From Yoonia sp035117555 (GTDB lineage: Bacteria; Pseudomonadota; Alphaproteobacteria; Rhodobacterales; Rhodobacteraceae): a stretch of DNA of 64,000 nucleotides. The first letter of the stretch is position 1; each line of letters opens with the position of its first letter. The DNA is taken from assembly GCF_035117555.1 (NCBI RefSeq), contig NZ_JAYKPK010000004.1, positions 124,001-188,000 of the forward strand, given 5' to 3'. Shown here piece by piece: positions 26,894-35,819 of the stretch. The position numbers were made by a program, and so were the translations under genes. The notes under the pieces are model-generated. The model made no database searches and had not been told where the DNA came from. It saw only the letters and a list, made by a program, of their open reading frames with translations.

Positions 26894-27856
26894 ATGATGT
26901 TCTCGGAAACTGTTACTTTTGGTGGGTCCGCCTTGGACCGGGCTGCGGCGCTGCGTGCCGATCCGGCGGCGGCTATGGCCTTGCCCGGTGCGCAAACCGT
27001 GCTGTTGTGGCGCGGCAAGCCGATGGTGATGGATGATGCTTTGATCCGGGTCCCACTGGATCATCCGGTCATGGCCGATACTTCGCCTGATCTGATCTTG
27101 CTGGGACGCGACGACACTGGCCCTGTCTTTGCCGCCGATCTGTCCGGCTGGACGCCGCCGGATCTGGATATCACGCATCTGGATACTTTTCTGGACCCGT
27201 CCGAACAAAAACATCCCGCAATGCCCAAGGCCGCCAGTTTCGCTGAGTTGCGCGCGATCATGACGCGGCTGACATCGCGCGATGCCGAATTGGCCGCGAC
27301 CGCCAAGGCGGTGATCGGCTGGCACGATTCGCACCGGTTCTGCGCCAGATGCGGCACGCAAAGCGTGGCGGCCATGGCGGGCTGGCAGCGCAATTGCCCG
27401 GCCTGTGGCGCGCATCACTTTCCGCGCACCGATCCGGTGGTGATCATGCTGATCACCCATGGCAATAATGTGCTGGTCGGTCGTTCCCCCGGCTGGCCCG
27501 AAGGGATGTATTCGCTGCTGGCCGGTTTTGTCGAACCCGGTGAAACGATCGAGGCTGCGGTGCGTCGTGAAGTCTGGGAAGAGGCGGGCATAGCAGTGGG
27601 CGATGTCCGTTATCTGGCCAGCCAGCCGTGGCCGTTTCCGGCATCCTTGATGTTTGGCTGTGCGGGCGATGCGCTGGGCGTGGATCTGACCATCGATCAG
27701 ACCGAGATTGAAGATGCGCGCTGGGTCAGCCGTGAAGATATGGCTTTGTCATTTGCCGGGCTGCATCCCGGCATCAAGCCCGCGCGCAAAGGTGCCATCG
27801 CGCATTTTTTGATCGAAAACTGGCTGGCTGACCGCAATGGCAGGGGCGTGGCATGA
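26894..27856 (+). CDS. nudC: NADH pyrophosphatase NudC, 320 aa
   Basis: Nudix hydrolase that cleaves NAD(H) and removes NAD caps from RNA 5' ends. The N-terminal domain begins MMFSETVTFGGSALDRAAAL; a four-Cys zinc ribbon follows (CARCGTQ...CPACGAHHFPRTDP); the Nudix box is GFVEPGETIEAAVRREVWEE with A-G-I after it, all key acidic residues present; and the NudC-specific SQPWPFPASLMFGC stretch is there. Start placed at 26894 by homologue N-termini; the upstream part shows no good ribosome-binding site. The stop overlaps the next gene's start by 4 bp. Confidence 0.93.
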   Translation: MMFSETVTFGGSALDRAAALRADPAAAMALPGAQTVLLWRGKPMVMDDALIRVPLDHPVMADTSPDLILLGRDDTGPVFAADLSGWTPPDLDITHLDTFLDPSEQKHPAMPKAASFAELRAIMTRLTSRDAELAATAKAVIGWHDSHRFCARCGTQSVAAMAGWQRNCPACGAHHFPRTDPVVIMLITHGNNVLVGRSPGWPEGMYSLLAGFVEPGETIEAAVRREVWEEAGIAVGDVRYLASQPWPFPASLMFGCAGDALGVDLTIDQTEIEDARWVSREDMALSFAGLHPGIKPARKGAIAHFLIENWLADRNGRGVA

Positions 27857-28317
27857 AACTGAGCACGCACGAAGATATCGCCGCTCCGATTGCGCATGTC
27901 TTCGCACAGGCCAGCGATTTTGAAAGTTTTGAACGCCGTGTCATGCGCGCGGGGGCGACCGTCGCGCGGCGGCAGTCGGGGCCGATCGGCGTCGGGTCAG
28001 TCTGGGATGTCAATGCGATGTTTCGTGGCCGGATGCGGCATTTCATCTGCACGCTGACGGCTTGTGATGCACCCGACAGTTATGTTGTCACGACTGAGAC
28101 TGACGGGCTGGTTTTTGTGACGCAGCTTACCCTTGTCGCGCTGTCGCCCAAACAGACACGCGCCTGCGTGGTAATCGAGATTTCGGCACGCAAGCTATCG
28201 GCCCGGCTGGTGCTGCAATCGCTGAAACTGGTCAGGACACGGCTGTCCGACCAGTTGCGATCGCGCATCCGGGGGCACGCTCAGGGCATTGCAGAGGCTT
28301 ATCGTCAGGCGGGTTAA
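27853..28317 (+). CDS. SRPBCC family protein, 154 aa
   Basis: START/polyketide-cyclase-like fold: begins MKLSTHEDIAAPIAHVFAQASDFESFERRV, with the typical beta-strand plus 'DFESFE' opening of the cavity, and ends with a long amphipathic helix. The family binds hydrophobic ligands; no specific function can be given. It is coupled to nudC (ATGA overlap). Its TAA stop (28315-28317) shares the palindromic TTAA with the stop of convergent pheA. Confidence 0.85.
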   Translation: MKLSTHEDIAAPIAHVFAQASDFESFERRVMRAGATVARRQSGPIGVGSVWDVNAMFRGRMRHFICTLTACDAPDSYVVTTETDGLVFVTQLTLVALSPKQTRACVVIEISARKLSARLVLQSLKLVRTRLSDQLRSRIRGHAQGIAEAYRQAG

Positions 28318-29162
28318 CTCGGATTTGTCTCATGGCGACGGGCGGCGGCGGGAAACACGCCCATGATCAGCAGATGGTCAGTGAAATAACCCAATTCCTC
28401 CAGCGCGCGCTGGACATTGGCGTCATCGGGATGCCCTTCGATCTCGGCATAGAATTGTGTGGCGGTAAAAACGCCGCCGACCATATAGCTTTCCAGCTTG
28501 GTCATGTTGATGCCATTGGTCGCAAAACCGCCCATCGCCTTGTACAGGGCGGCGGGAATGTTGCGGACCCGGAACACGAAACTGGTGACCATGCCATGAT
28601 CGCCGCGCCGTGATGCATCCATCTCGCGCGCCATGATCAGGAATCGCGTGGTGTTGCGGTCATGGTCTTCGATATGGCGCGCCAGCACCTGCAGGCCATA
28701 GATTTCCGCCGCGAGTTCCGAGGCAAGGGCGGCGACATGCAGATCATCGCCTTCGGCAACTTCACGCGCGGCGCGGGCATTGTCGCTGCTGGTGCGGCCT
28801 TTGATGCCATGCGCGCGCAGAAAGCCTGCGCATTGCGGCAGGATCACCGGATGGCCTGTGGCAATCGTGATATCTGACAATTGCGCAGCCTTTTTGCCCA
28901 AAAGGTTCACATGCACCCGCACAAAGGTTTCATCGACGATATGCAGCCCGCTTTCGGGCAGCAGGGCATGGACATCGGCAACCCTGCCATAGGTGGAGTT
29001 TTCAACCGCGATCATGCCCAGATCGGCGGCACCGCTGCGCACCGCGTCAATCGCATCTTCAAACGTGGCACAGGGCAGGGGCTGGTGGTCGGGGCGGGCG
29101 CTGGCGCAGGCTTCATGACCGTAGGCGCCAAGCTCTCCTTGGAAAGCGATTTTTGGTGACAA
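28314..29162 (-). CDS. pheA: Prephenate dehydratase, 282 aa, TTG start
   Basis: Converts prephenate to phenylpyruvate in phenylalanine synthesis. The catalytic domain (about 1-180) has SPKIAFQGELGAYGHEA, the VENSTYGRVADVHALL block, and TRFLIM near its end with the essential Thr. The C-terminal ACT domain has SFVFRVRNIPAALYKAMGGFA and the ESYMVGG allosteric motif (ESRP-like), so feedback by Phe is expected. Start set at TTG 29162, which has GGAGA 8 nt upstream and matches homologue N-termini; the in-frame upstream ATG at 29291 would run through the divergent cytochrome gene's start. No chorismate mutase domain is fused. Confidence 0.94.
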   Translation of the reverse strand: MSPKIAFQGELGAYGHEACASARPDHQPLPCATFEDAIDAVRSGAADLGMIAVENSTYGRVADVHALLPESGLHIVDETFVRVHVNLLGKKAAQLSDITIATGHPVILPQCAGFLRAHGIKGRTSSDNARAAREVAEGDDLHVAALASELAAEIYGLQVLARHIEDHDRNTTRFLIMAREMDASRRGDHGMVTSFVFRVRNIPAALYKAMGGFATNGINMTKLESYMVGGVFTATQFYAEIEGHPDDANVQRALEELGYFTDHLLIMGVFPAAARRHETNPS

Positions 29163-29280
29163 AATTGTATTCTCCGGACGGCAGCGACAAAAATGGGCAC
29201 TTGGTCGCGCCACTATACCTTGCAACGGCGGGGGGGAACCAGATAGATAACCCCAAACCTTGAACTGGATGGACCGCGAC

Positions 29281-29796
29281 ATGTTCGACACAATGACCGT
29301 TACAAAAGCCGTTGGTGCGCTCTGCGCGACTTTGCTTGTTTATCTGCTGGGGGCGTGGCTAGCGTCGTCGATTTATTTCGGCGGTGGCCATGGTGATGCT
29401 GAACAGGCCTATGCGATTGCAGTGGAAAGCGCGGAAGAGGCCGAAGGCGAAGCTGGTGAAGAGGTTGATTTCGCGGAAGTCATGGCCTCTGCCTCTGCCG
29501 CGGATGGTGAGGCATTGTGGCGCAATTGCCGGTCCTGCCATGCGCTGGAATCGGGAGTGCATGGTACTGGCCCGGCGCTTTATGGTGTCGTGGGTCGGCA
29601 AGTCCAGTTTTATGACGATTTCGCCTATTCCGGTGCCTTGATCGAGGTGAACGATGTCTGGGACCCTGAATCGCTGAACGCCTTTCTGGAGAACCCCCGC
29701 GGTTACGCACCGGGCACGTCGATGGGCTATAACGGGATGCGCAGCGTCACGGATCGTGCCAATCTGATCGCCTATCTGGACTCCATCGACGATTGA
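29281..29796 (+). CDS. Membrane-anchored c-type cytochrome, 171 aa
   Basis: Electron carrier of the CycM/cytochrome cy or c552 type. An uncleaved N-terminal helix (AVGALCATLLVYLLGAWLASSIYFG, about 9-33) anchors it in the inner membrane; an acidic linker (ESAEEAEGEAGEEVDFAEV) leads to a class I cytochrome c domain with heme motif CRSCH and axial Met in GTSMGYNGM. It probably shuttles electrons between complex I/bc1 and oxidases. Divergent from pheA. ATG 29281 is chosen from homologue N-termini (MFDTMTVTK); ATG 29269 is possible. A strong terminator follows. Confidence 0.9.
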   Translation: MFDTMTVTKAVGALCATLLVYLLGAWLASSIYFGGGHGDAEQAYAIAVESAEEAEGEAGEEVDFAEVMASASAADGEALWRNCRSCHALESGVHGTGPALYGVVGRQVQFYDDFAYSGALIEVNDVWDPESLNAFLENPRGYAPGTSMGYNGMRSVTDRANLIAYLDSIDD

Positions 29797-29818
29797 TCGG
29801 CTATTTCACTGCATCAAG

Positions 29819-29845
29819 GGCCGCCCGTCAGGGGCGGCCTTTTTT
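29819..29845 (+). terminator. Rho-independent terminator after the cytochrome gene
   Basis: 8-bp GC stem (GGCCGCCC 29819-29826 with 29832-29839, 5-nt loop) followed by six T. Confidence 0.85.
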
Positions 29846-29949
29846 ATAGGCAATTGCACGGATCATCGCCCGATCACGCATTCGCAACTTGAACATTTGC
29901 CTTTGAGGGAATTAGCTTCAGTTTACATTTCAGTAACGCGGAGATTTCT

Positions 29950-31860
29950 ATGCCACAGCATCCCAAGGTCCACGCTACAGCCCAGACGCAGACCCGCGCC
30001 GCCGGGTGGCGGACCTGTTGGGTCGCTGGTTCGCTTGTTGGGATCGCCGCCATCTTCGCCGCCGCGCAGGTCGATGCTCAGGATGACGTGATCGTCTCGC
30101 ATGGCTTCAACGAATATGGCGATCTGAAATATCCCGCCGATTTTGCACATCTGGACTACGTGAACCCCGAGGCGCCCAAGGGTGGCGAGATCAGCGTCTC
30201 TGCCGATGGCTCGTTCGACAGCATGAACCCTTTTGCCACTTTGTCCGGCACACCGGGGGCGCTTTCGTCGATCATGTATGAACGGATGATGGATATGAGC
30301 GCAGATGAGGTCGGGTCCTATTACTGTCTGCTTTGCACCACGTTGGAATATCCCGCTGATCAGTCATGGGTGATCTTCAATCTGCGCGATGACGTCACCT
30401 TTTCCGATGGCACGCCGATGACGGCGGAAGATGTGGTCTTCACCCATGGCATCATGCGCGAACAGGCGACACCGTCATTCCGCGCGGGCATCACCCAGCT
30501 TGTGACGGGTTGGGAAGCCTTGGACGATTACACCGTCAAATTCACCTTCAATCCGGACTCCCCGCGCCGTGGCCGGGTCAGCCAGATGGCCAATGCCATT
30601 GTGATGTCCAAGGCATGGTTCGAGGAAACCGGCGCGCGGATGGACGAAAGCAGCTTGCAGACATCCCCCGGCACCGGACCCTATATGGTTGGCAATGTCG
30701 ATCCGGGCCGTCAGATCATTTATCAGCGTAACCCTGATTACTGGGGGCAGGACGTGCCATTGATGGTTGGCCGGTCCAATTTCGACTCGATCCGTGTTGA
30801 ATATTTCGCCGACAGTTCCGCCGCGTTCGAGGCGTTCAAGGCCGGTGAATTCACCTTCCGGCAGGAAACCTCATCGATCAACTGGGCGACATCATACGAT
30901 TTTCCTGCGATCCGCAATGGTTGGGTCGTGCAGGACACGCTTGAGGATGGCACACCACCCGCCTCCACTGGCTTTGTCTTCAACCTGCGGCGCGAGAAGT
31001 TTCAGGACCGCAATGTCCGGATGGCGCTCGGGCTGATGTTCAATTTCGAATGGACCAATGAAAACCTGCAATATGGGCTGTTCCGGCAACGCACCAGTTT
31101 CTGGGAAAATGACCGCCTGCGCGCCACTGGCCTGCCGCAGGGGCGGGAATTGGAACTGCTCGAAACCGTGCGCGATCAATTGCCGGAAGAGATTTTTACC
31201 CAAGACGCCTTTCTGCCTCATACCAGCGGTGACCGTCCACTGGACCGCAGTAATCTGCGCCGCGCGCTTGATCTGATGGCGCAGGCCGGGTTCACCCCCG
31301 GTGCTGATGGTCTGCTGCGCGATGCCGATGGCAATACGCTGGATATCGAATTTCTGGAAACCCGGCAGTCCTTTGACAGGGTGATCACGCCCTATATCGA
31401 AAACCTGCAAAGGCTGGGGGTAAATGCCACCTATACCCGCGTCGATCCGTCGCAATATCAGGCGCGCACCCAGTCCAATGATTTCGACATGCTTTTTGGT
31501 GTCTATAGTGCCGGTTTACAAGAAGGCACCGGGCTCACTCAACGCTATGGCTGTGAAGACCGTGATGATGTGTTCAACCCTGCCGGCTATTGTTCTGCCG
31601 CAGTCGATGCTCTGGCTGAATTCGTGATCAACGCCAGCGATTATGACGAGATGGCCGCCGCTGTCGCCGCCATCGACCGGGTGATGCGCTATGATTATTA
31701 CGTCGTGCCGACATGGTATCTGGGCCAGAACTGGGTCGCCTATTTCGATATGTTCGACTATCCCGAAAACCTGCCGGAATTTGGCCTCGGCCATCTGGAT
31801 TACTGGTGGTTCAATCAGGACAAATACGATGCCCTGATCGCCGCCGGCGCATTGCGGTAA
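29950..31860 (+). CDS. yejA: Extracellular solute-binding protein, YejA-like, 636 aa
   Basis: Periplasmic binding protein of an ABC peptide importer (family 5, the YejA branch that takes up microcin-C-like and other peptides). A basic N-terminus precedes the hydrophobic signal (TCWVAGSLVGIAAIFAAAQVDAQ; cleavage about residue 45). Family marks: HGFNEYGDLKYPADFAHLDYVNPEAPKGG in two blocks, FDSMNPFATL, and YWGQDVPLMVGRSNFDSI. Followed at 2 bp by yejB. The promoter must lie in 29846-29949. Confidence 0.93.
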   Translation: MPQHPKVHATAQTQTRAAGWRTCWVAGSLVGIAAIFAAAQVDAQDDVIVSHGFNEYGDLKYPADFAHLDYVNPEAPKGGEISVSADGSFDSMNPFATLSGTPGALSSIMYERMMDMSADEVGSYYCLLCTTLEYPADQSWVIFNLRDDVTFSDGTPMTAEDVVFTHGIMREQATPSFRAGITQLVTGWEALDDYTVKFTFNPDSPRRGRVSQMANAIVMSKAWFEETGARMDESSLQTSPGTGPYMVGNVDPGRQIIYQRNPDYWGQDVPLMVGRSNFDSIRVEYFADSSAAFEAFKAGEFTFRQETSSINWATSYDFPAIRNGWVVQDTLEDGTPPASTGFVFNLRREKFQDRNVRMALGLMFNFEWTNENLQYGLFRQRTSFWENDRLRATGLPQGRELELLETVRDQLPEEIFTQDAFLPHTSGDRPLDRSNLRRALDLMAQAGFTPGADGLLRDADGNTLDIEFLETRQSFDRVITPYIENLQRLGVNATYTRVDPSQYQARTQSNDFDMLFGVYSAGLQEGTGLTQRYGCEDRDDVFNPAGYCSAAVDALAEFVINASDYDEMAAAVAAIDRVMRYDYYVVPTWYLGQNWVAYFDMFDYPENLPEFGLGHLDYWWFNQDKYDALIAAGALR

Positions 31861-31862
31861 AC

Positions 31863-32939
31863 ATGGGCGCTTATATCTTCCGACGGTTGCTGCTGGTGAT
31901 CCCGACCCTGATCGGGATCATGATCATCAACTTTGCACTGGTGCAATTCGTGCCGGGCGGCCCGATTGAACAGATCCTCGCCAATCTCGAAGGGCGCGGC
32001 GATGTGTTCCAAAGCTTCGCTGGCGGCGGCGGTGATGCCGATTTCGGCGGCGAAAGCAGTGACTATGTCGGCGCGCGCGGCCTGCCGCCGGAATTCATCG
32101 CCCAGTTGGAACGTGAATTCGGTTTCGACAAACCACCGGTCGAGCGGTTTTTCACCATGATGTGGAATTACATGCGGCTGGATTTCGGCGACAGCTATTT
32201 CCGCTCGATCAGCGTGTTCGATCTGGTGCTGGAAAAGATGCCGGTGTCGATCACGCTGGGCCTGTGGTCCACGCTGATCGCCTATCTGATCTCGATCCCT
32301 TTGGGCATCAAGAAAGCGGTCCGCGATGGCACCCCGTTTGATACCTGGACATCGGGTGCCATCATCATCGGCTACGCAATCCCCGGTTTTCTCTTCGCGA
32401 TCCTGCTGATCGTGCTGTTCGCAGGCGGGTCCTATTTCCGCATCTTCCCGTTGCGTGGCCTCACCTCATCGAATTTCGCGGATCTGTCGCTGATCGGCAA
32501 AATCCTCGATTATCTTTGGCACATCACCCTGCCGGTGCTGGCATCCACGATTTCGGCCTTTGCCACGCTGACCTTGCTGACCAAGAACAGCTTTCTCGAC
32601 GAGATCAAGAAACAATATGTCATCACCGCCAAGGCCAAAGGGCTATCCGAATCCCGCGTGCTTTACGGCCATGTCTTCCGCAATGCGATGCTGATCGTGA
32701 TTTCGGGCTTTCCGGCACTGTTCATCGGCGTGTTCTTTGGCGGGTCGCTGATCATCGAAACCCTGTTCTCGCTCGACGGGCTCGGGCGCTTGGGGTTCGA
32801 GGCGGCAGTGGCCCGCGACTATCCGGTCGTCTTCGGCACGCTCTTCGCCTTTTCGCTGATCGGGCTGGTGGTCGGCATCCTGACCGATATCACCTATGTG
32901 CTGATCGATCCGCGCATTGATTTTGAGGCACGGAACTGA
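31863..32939 (+). CDS. yejB: ABC transporter permease YejB, 358 aa
   Basis: Inner-membrane permease of the Yej importer. MGAYIFRRLLLVIPTLIGIMII is the first helix and matches the YejB N-terminus; the binding-protein-dependent transport signature is in KNSFLDEIKKQYVITAKAKGLSESRVLYGHVFRNA (EAA loop, about 245-280). Six helices are visible, with a large periplasmic loop after the first. The ATG at 31863, 2 bp after the yejA stop, is the start; the longer frame from 31713 lies within yejA. Overlaps yejE by one base (TGATG). Confidence 0.95.
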   Translation: MGAYIFRRLLLVIPTLIGIMIINFALVQFVPGGPIEQILANLEGRGDVFQSFAGGGGDADFGGESSDYVGARGLPPEFIAQLEREFGFDKPPVERFFTMMWNYMRLDFGDSYFRSISVFDLVLEKMPVSITLGLWSTLIAYLISIPLGIKKAVRDGTPFDTWTSGAIIIGYAIPGFLFAILLIVLFAGGSYFRIFPLRGLTSSNFADLSLIGKILDYLWHITLPVLASTISAFATLTLLTKNSFLDEIKKQYVITAKAKGLSESRVLYGHVFRNAMLIVISGFPALFIGVFFGGSLIIETLFSLDGLGRLGFEAAVARDYPVVFGTLFAFSLIGLVVGILTDITYVLIDPRIDFEARN

Positions 32940-34111
32940 TGCGCCTGTCCCCCCTGAACCAACGCCGCTGGCGCAATTTCAAACGCAACCGGCGGGCGGT
33001 ATGGTCGTTGATCATCTTTTCCGTACTATTCGGCCTGTCGCTGGTCGCGGAACTGATCGCCAACGACAAACCGATCCTCGTCAGTTATCAGGGCGAATTG
33101 CGCATGCCGATCGCGCAATTCTATTCGGAACAGGATTATGGCGGCGATTTCCCGACCGAGGCCCGCTATCAAGACGCCGAAGTGCAATGCCTGATCCGCA
33201 CCGGCGGGATGGAAGATTGTTTCTACGAACCTGAAGCGATGATCGCGTCCGTCCAAGCGGGCGAGGATCTGGGTGAGGAGTTTCAGCGCGGATGGATGAT
33301 CTGGCCGGTGATCCCCTATTCTTATAACACAATCGTCGATGTGCCGGGCGTGGCGCCTGCGGCACCATCCGCCACCAATTGGCTCGGCACCGATGACACC
33401 AAGCGCGATGTCACCGCGCGGGTGATCTATGGCTTCCGGCTGTCGATTGTTTTTGCGCTGCTGGTCACTGTATCGGCTTCGGTCATTGGGATCACGGCAG
33501 GGGCGGTGCAAGGCTATTTCGGTGGTTGGACCGACCTGACATTCCAGCGTTTCATCGAAATCTGGACCGGCACACCGTCGCTTTACGTGATCATCATCGT
33601 CTTCGCGATCTTGGGGCGAAGTTTCTGGCTGCTTGTTTTCCTCACAGTTCTCTTTGGCTGGCCCGCGCTGGTTGGCGTGGTCCGCGCGGAATTCCTGCGC
33701 GCGCGCAATCTGGAATATGTCCGCGCGGCCAAGGCGCTTGGCGTGCCCGACCGCACGATCATGTTCCGCCACATGCTGCCCAATGCGATGGTGGCGACCG
33801 TGACGATGCTGCCGTTTCTTGTCACCGGGGCCATCGGCACGTTGGCGTCGCTGGATTTTCTGGGCTTCGGTCTGCCATCCTCGGCCCCGTCCCTGGGCGA
33901 ACTCACGCTGCAAGCCAAACAGAACCTGCAGGCCCCATGGCTTGGCTTTACCGCCTTCTTTACCTTCGCGATTATGTTGTCGCTGCTGGTCTTCATCTTT
34001 GAAGGCATCCGCGACGCCTTTGACCCGCGCAAGACTTTTGTCGCCGACGGGTCGGTGGCGGTTGTCGCACCGCAAGACATGATCACCGCCCAAAAGGCCG
34101 CCTTGAAATGA
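32939..34111 (+). CDS. yejE: ABC transporter permease YejE, 390 aa
   Basis: Second permease of the Yej importer. The N-terminus has NQRRWRNFKRNRRAVWSLIIF, typical of OppC/YejE; a long periplasmic stretch (residues about 40-150) precedes NWLGTDDTKRDVTARVIYGFR. The EAA loop is RAEFLRARNLEYVRAAKALGVPDRTIMFRHMLPNA in two blocks. Cotranscribed with overlaps on both sides (TGATG with yejB, ATGA with yejF). Length is slightly over the family norm (about 340-380). Confidence 0.95.
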   Translation: MRLSPLNQRRWRNFKRNRRAVWSLIIFSVLFGLSLVAELIANDKPILVSYQGELRMPIAQFYSEQDYGGDFPTEARYQDAEVQCLIRTGGMEDCFYEPEAMIASVQAGEDLGEEFQRGWMIWPVIPYSYNTIVDVPGVAPAAPSATNWLGTDDTKRDVTARVIYGFRLSIVFALLVTVSASVIGITAGAVQGYFGGWTDLTFQRFIEIWTGTPSLYVIIIVFAILGRSFWLLVFLTVLFGWPALVGVVRAEFLRARNLEYVRAAKALGVPDRTIMFRHMLPNAMVATVTMLPFLVTGAIGTLASLDFLGFGLPSSAPSLGELTLQAKQNLQAPWLGFTAFFTFAIMLSLLVFIFEGIRDAFDPRKTFVADGSVAVVAPQDMITAQKAALK

Positions 34112-35712
34112 CCCAACCCATTCTTGAAGTGCGCGACCTGCGTGTCGCCTTCCGGCAGGATGGGGCCACGACCCATGCGGTGCGCGGTGTGTCCTTCCAT
34201 GTCGGGCGCGGCGAAACCGTCGCGATTGTCGGCGAAAGCGGCTCAGGCAAATCGGTGACGGCGCTCTCCACTGTGCAATTGCTGGGCGACAGCGCGGTGA
34301 TGTCGGGGTCAATCACCTACAACGGCGTAGAGATGGTTGGCGCAAAAGAACCCGCCTTGCGCAAGGTACGCGGCAACGATATCAGTTTCATCTTTCAGGA
34401 ACCGATGACATCGCTGAACCCGCTGCATACGCTGGAAAAGCAACTCGCTGAAAGTATCGAATTGCATCAGGGCCTGCGCGGGCCAGCCGTGCGGGCGCGG
34501 ATTATCGAGCTGTTGACCCGCGTCGGTATCCGCGATCCCGAAAGCCGCCTTGGCGCTTATCCGCATCAGTTGTCCGGTGGGCAACGGCAACGGGTGATGA
34601 TTGCGATGGCGCTGGCGAACGGGCCGGACCTTCTGATCGCGGATGAACCGACCACCGCACTGGACGTGACCATTCAGGCGCAGATCCTCGACCTGCTCGC
34701 CGATCTGAAAACACGCGATCAGATGTCGATGTTGTTTATCACCCATGACCTGACCATCGTGCGCAAGATCGCCGACCGCGTCTGCGTGATGAAGAACGGC
34801 GAGATCGTGGAGGAGGGGCCAACAGCCGATCTTTTCGCCAATCCGCAGCATCCTTACACCCAGACCCTGCTTGCCGCCGAATCGACCGGCGTGCCGGTGC
34901 CGGTGCCTGCGGATGCTCCGGTGGTGCTGGAAACCGAAGGTGCAAAAATATGGTTCCCGATCCATGCGGGTCTGCTCAAACGCACCGTCGGCCATATCAA
35001 GGCCGTGAACAGCGCGAGCCTGACCCTGCGCGCGGGCGAAACGCTGGGCGTTGTCGGCGAAAGCGGCTCAGGCAAAACCACGCTGGCACTCGCCGTGATG
35101 CGGCTGATCCGGTCCGAAGGGCGGATCGCCTTCAACGGTCAGGACATCCATCAGTTCAGCCAACGCCAGATGCGGCCATTGCGCAGCGAGATGCAGATCG
35201 TATTTCAGGACCCTTACGGCTCACTCAGCCCGCGCATGACGGTGGAACAGATCATCAGTGAAGGTCTGGGCGTGCATGGCGTCGACCCCGGACGCAACCG
35301 GCGCGATATGGTGGCTGAAATCATGGCCGAGGTCGGCCTCGACCCTGCGATGATGGACCGCTATCCGCATGAATTCTCTGGTGGGCAACGGCAACGGATT
35401 GCCATCGCGCGGGCAATGATCCTGCGCCCGAAACTCTTGGTGCTGGATGAGCCGACCTCGGCGCTGGATATGACGGTGCAGGTGCAAATCGTGCATCTGC
35501 TCCGCGAACTTCAGCAAAAACACCGGTTGGCCTATCTTTTCATCAGCCACGATCTGAAGGTCGTGCGCGCCTTGTCACATAAGGTGATGGTGATGAAACA
35601 AGGCGACGTGGTTGAGGCTGGCACTGCCGATACGATCTTTGACGCGCCCAAAGACCCCTATACACGCCAATTGATGGCCGCCGCCTTCGAAGGGCGCGCC
35701 ATTTCGGCCTGA
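34108..35712 (+). CDS. yejF: ABC transporter ATP-binding protein YejF (two ATPase domains), 534 aa
   Basis: Fused ATPase of the Yej importer. First domain: Walker A GESGSGKSVTAL, signature LSGGQRQRVMIAMAL, Walker B LLIADEPTTALD. Second domain from about residue 290: Walker A GESGSGKTTLALAVM, signature FSGGQRQRIAIARAM, Walker B LLVLDEPTSALD. Each ends with the oligopeptide-transporter C-terminal segment (HPYTQTLLAAE; DPYTRQLMAAAFEG). All catalytic motifs are intact in both halves. Last gene of yejABEF. Confidence 0.96.
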   Translation: MTQPILEVRDLRVAFRQDGATTHAVRGVSFHVGRGETVAIVGESGSGKSVTALSTVQLLGDSAVMSGSITYNGVEMVGAKEPALRKVRGNDISFIFQEPMTSLNPLHTLEKQLAESIELHQGLRGPAVRARIIELLTRVGIRDPESRLGAYPHQLSGGQRQRVMIAMALANGPDLLIADEPTTALDVTIQAQILDLLADLKTRDQMSMLFITHDLTIVRKIADRVCVMKNGEIVEEGPTADLFANPQHPYTQTLLAAESTGVPVPVPADAPVVLETEGAKIWFPIHAGLLKRTVGHIKAVNSASLTLRAGETLGVVGESGSGKTTLALAVMRLIRSEGRIAFNGQDIHQFSQRQMRPLRSEMQIVFQDPYGSLSPRMTVEQIISEGLGVHGVDPGRNRRDMVAEIMAEVGLDPAMMDRYPHEFSGGQRQRIAIARAMILRPKLLVLDEPTSALDMTVQVQIVHLLRELQQKHRLAYLFISHDLKVVRALSHKVMVMKQGDVVEAGTADTIFDAPKDPYTRQLMAAAFEGRAISA

Positions 35713-35718
35713 TCCCAG

Positions 35719-35751
35719 CTTCTTATTTCTGCAAATACTCCCGCCGGAGGC
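35719..35751 (-). repeat. Dispersed motif, copy after yejF
   Basis: Minus strand GCCTCCGGCGGGAGTATTT followed by GCAGAAATAAGAAG; almost identical over 33 bp to 3287-3318. Starts 7 bp after the yejF stop. Confidence 0.75.
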
Positions 35752-35793
35752 CAGAAAGTCTTTGCCTCAGACACCGATGTTCGAAATCAGAAA

Positions 35794-35819
35794 GTAACCC
35801 GGGTCTTGACCCGGGTTAC
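35794..35819. terminator. 26-bp perfect palindrome at the convergent yejF/dac gene ends
   Basis: 12-bp perfect arms (GTAACCCGGGTC and its complement) with a TT loop. The TAA stop of the carboxypeptidase (35818-35816) lies inside the right arm. No T-run on either side. Probably a bidirectional terminator or a transcript 3'-end stabiliser. Confidence 0.65.
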
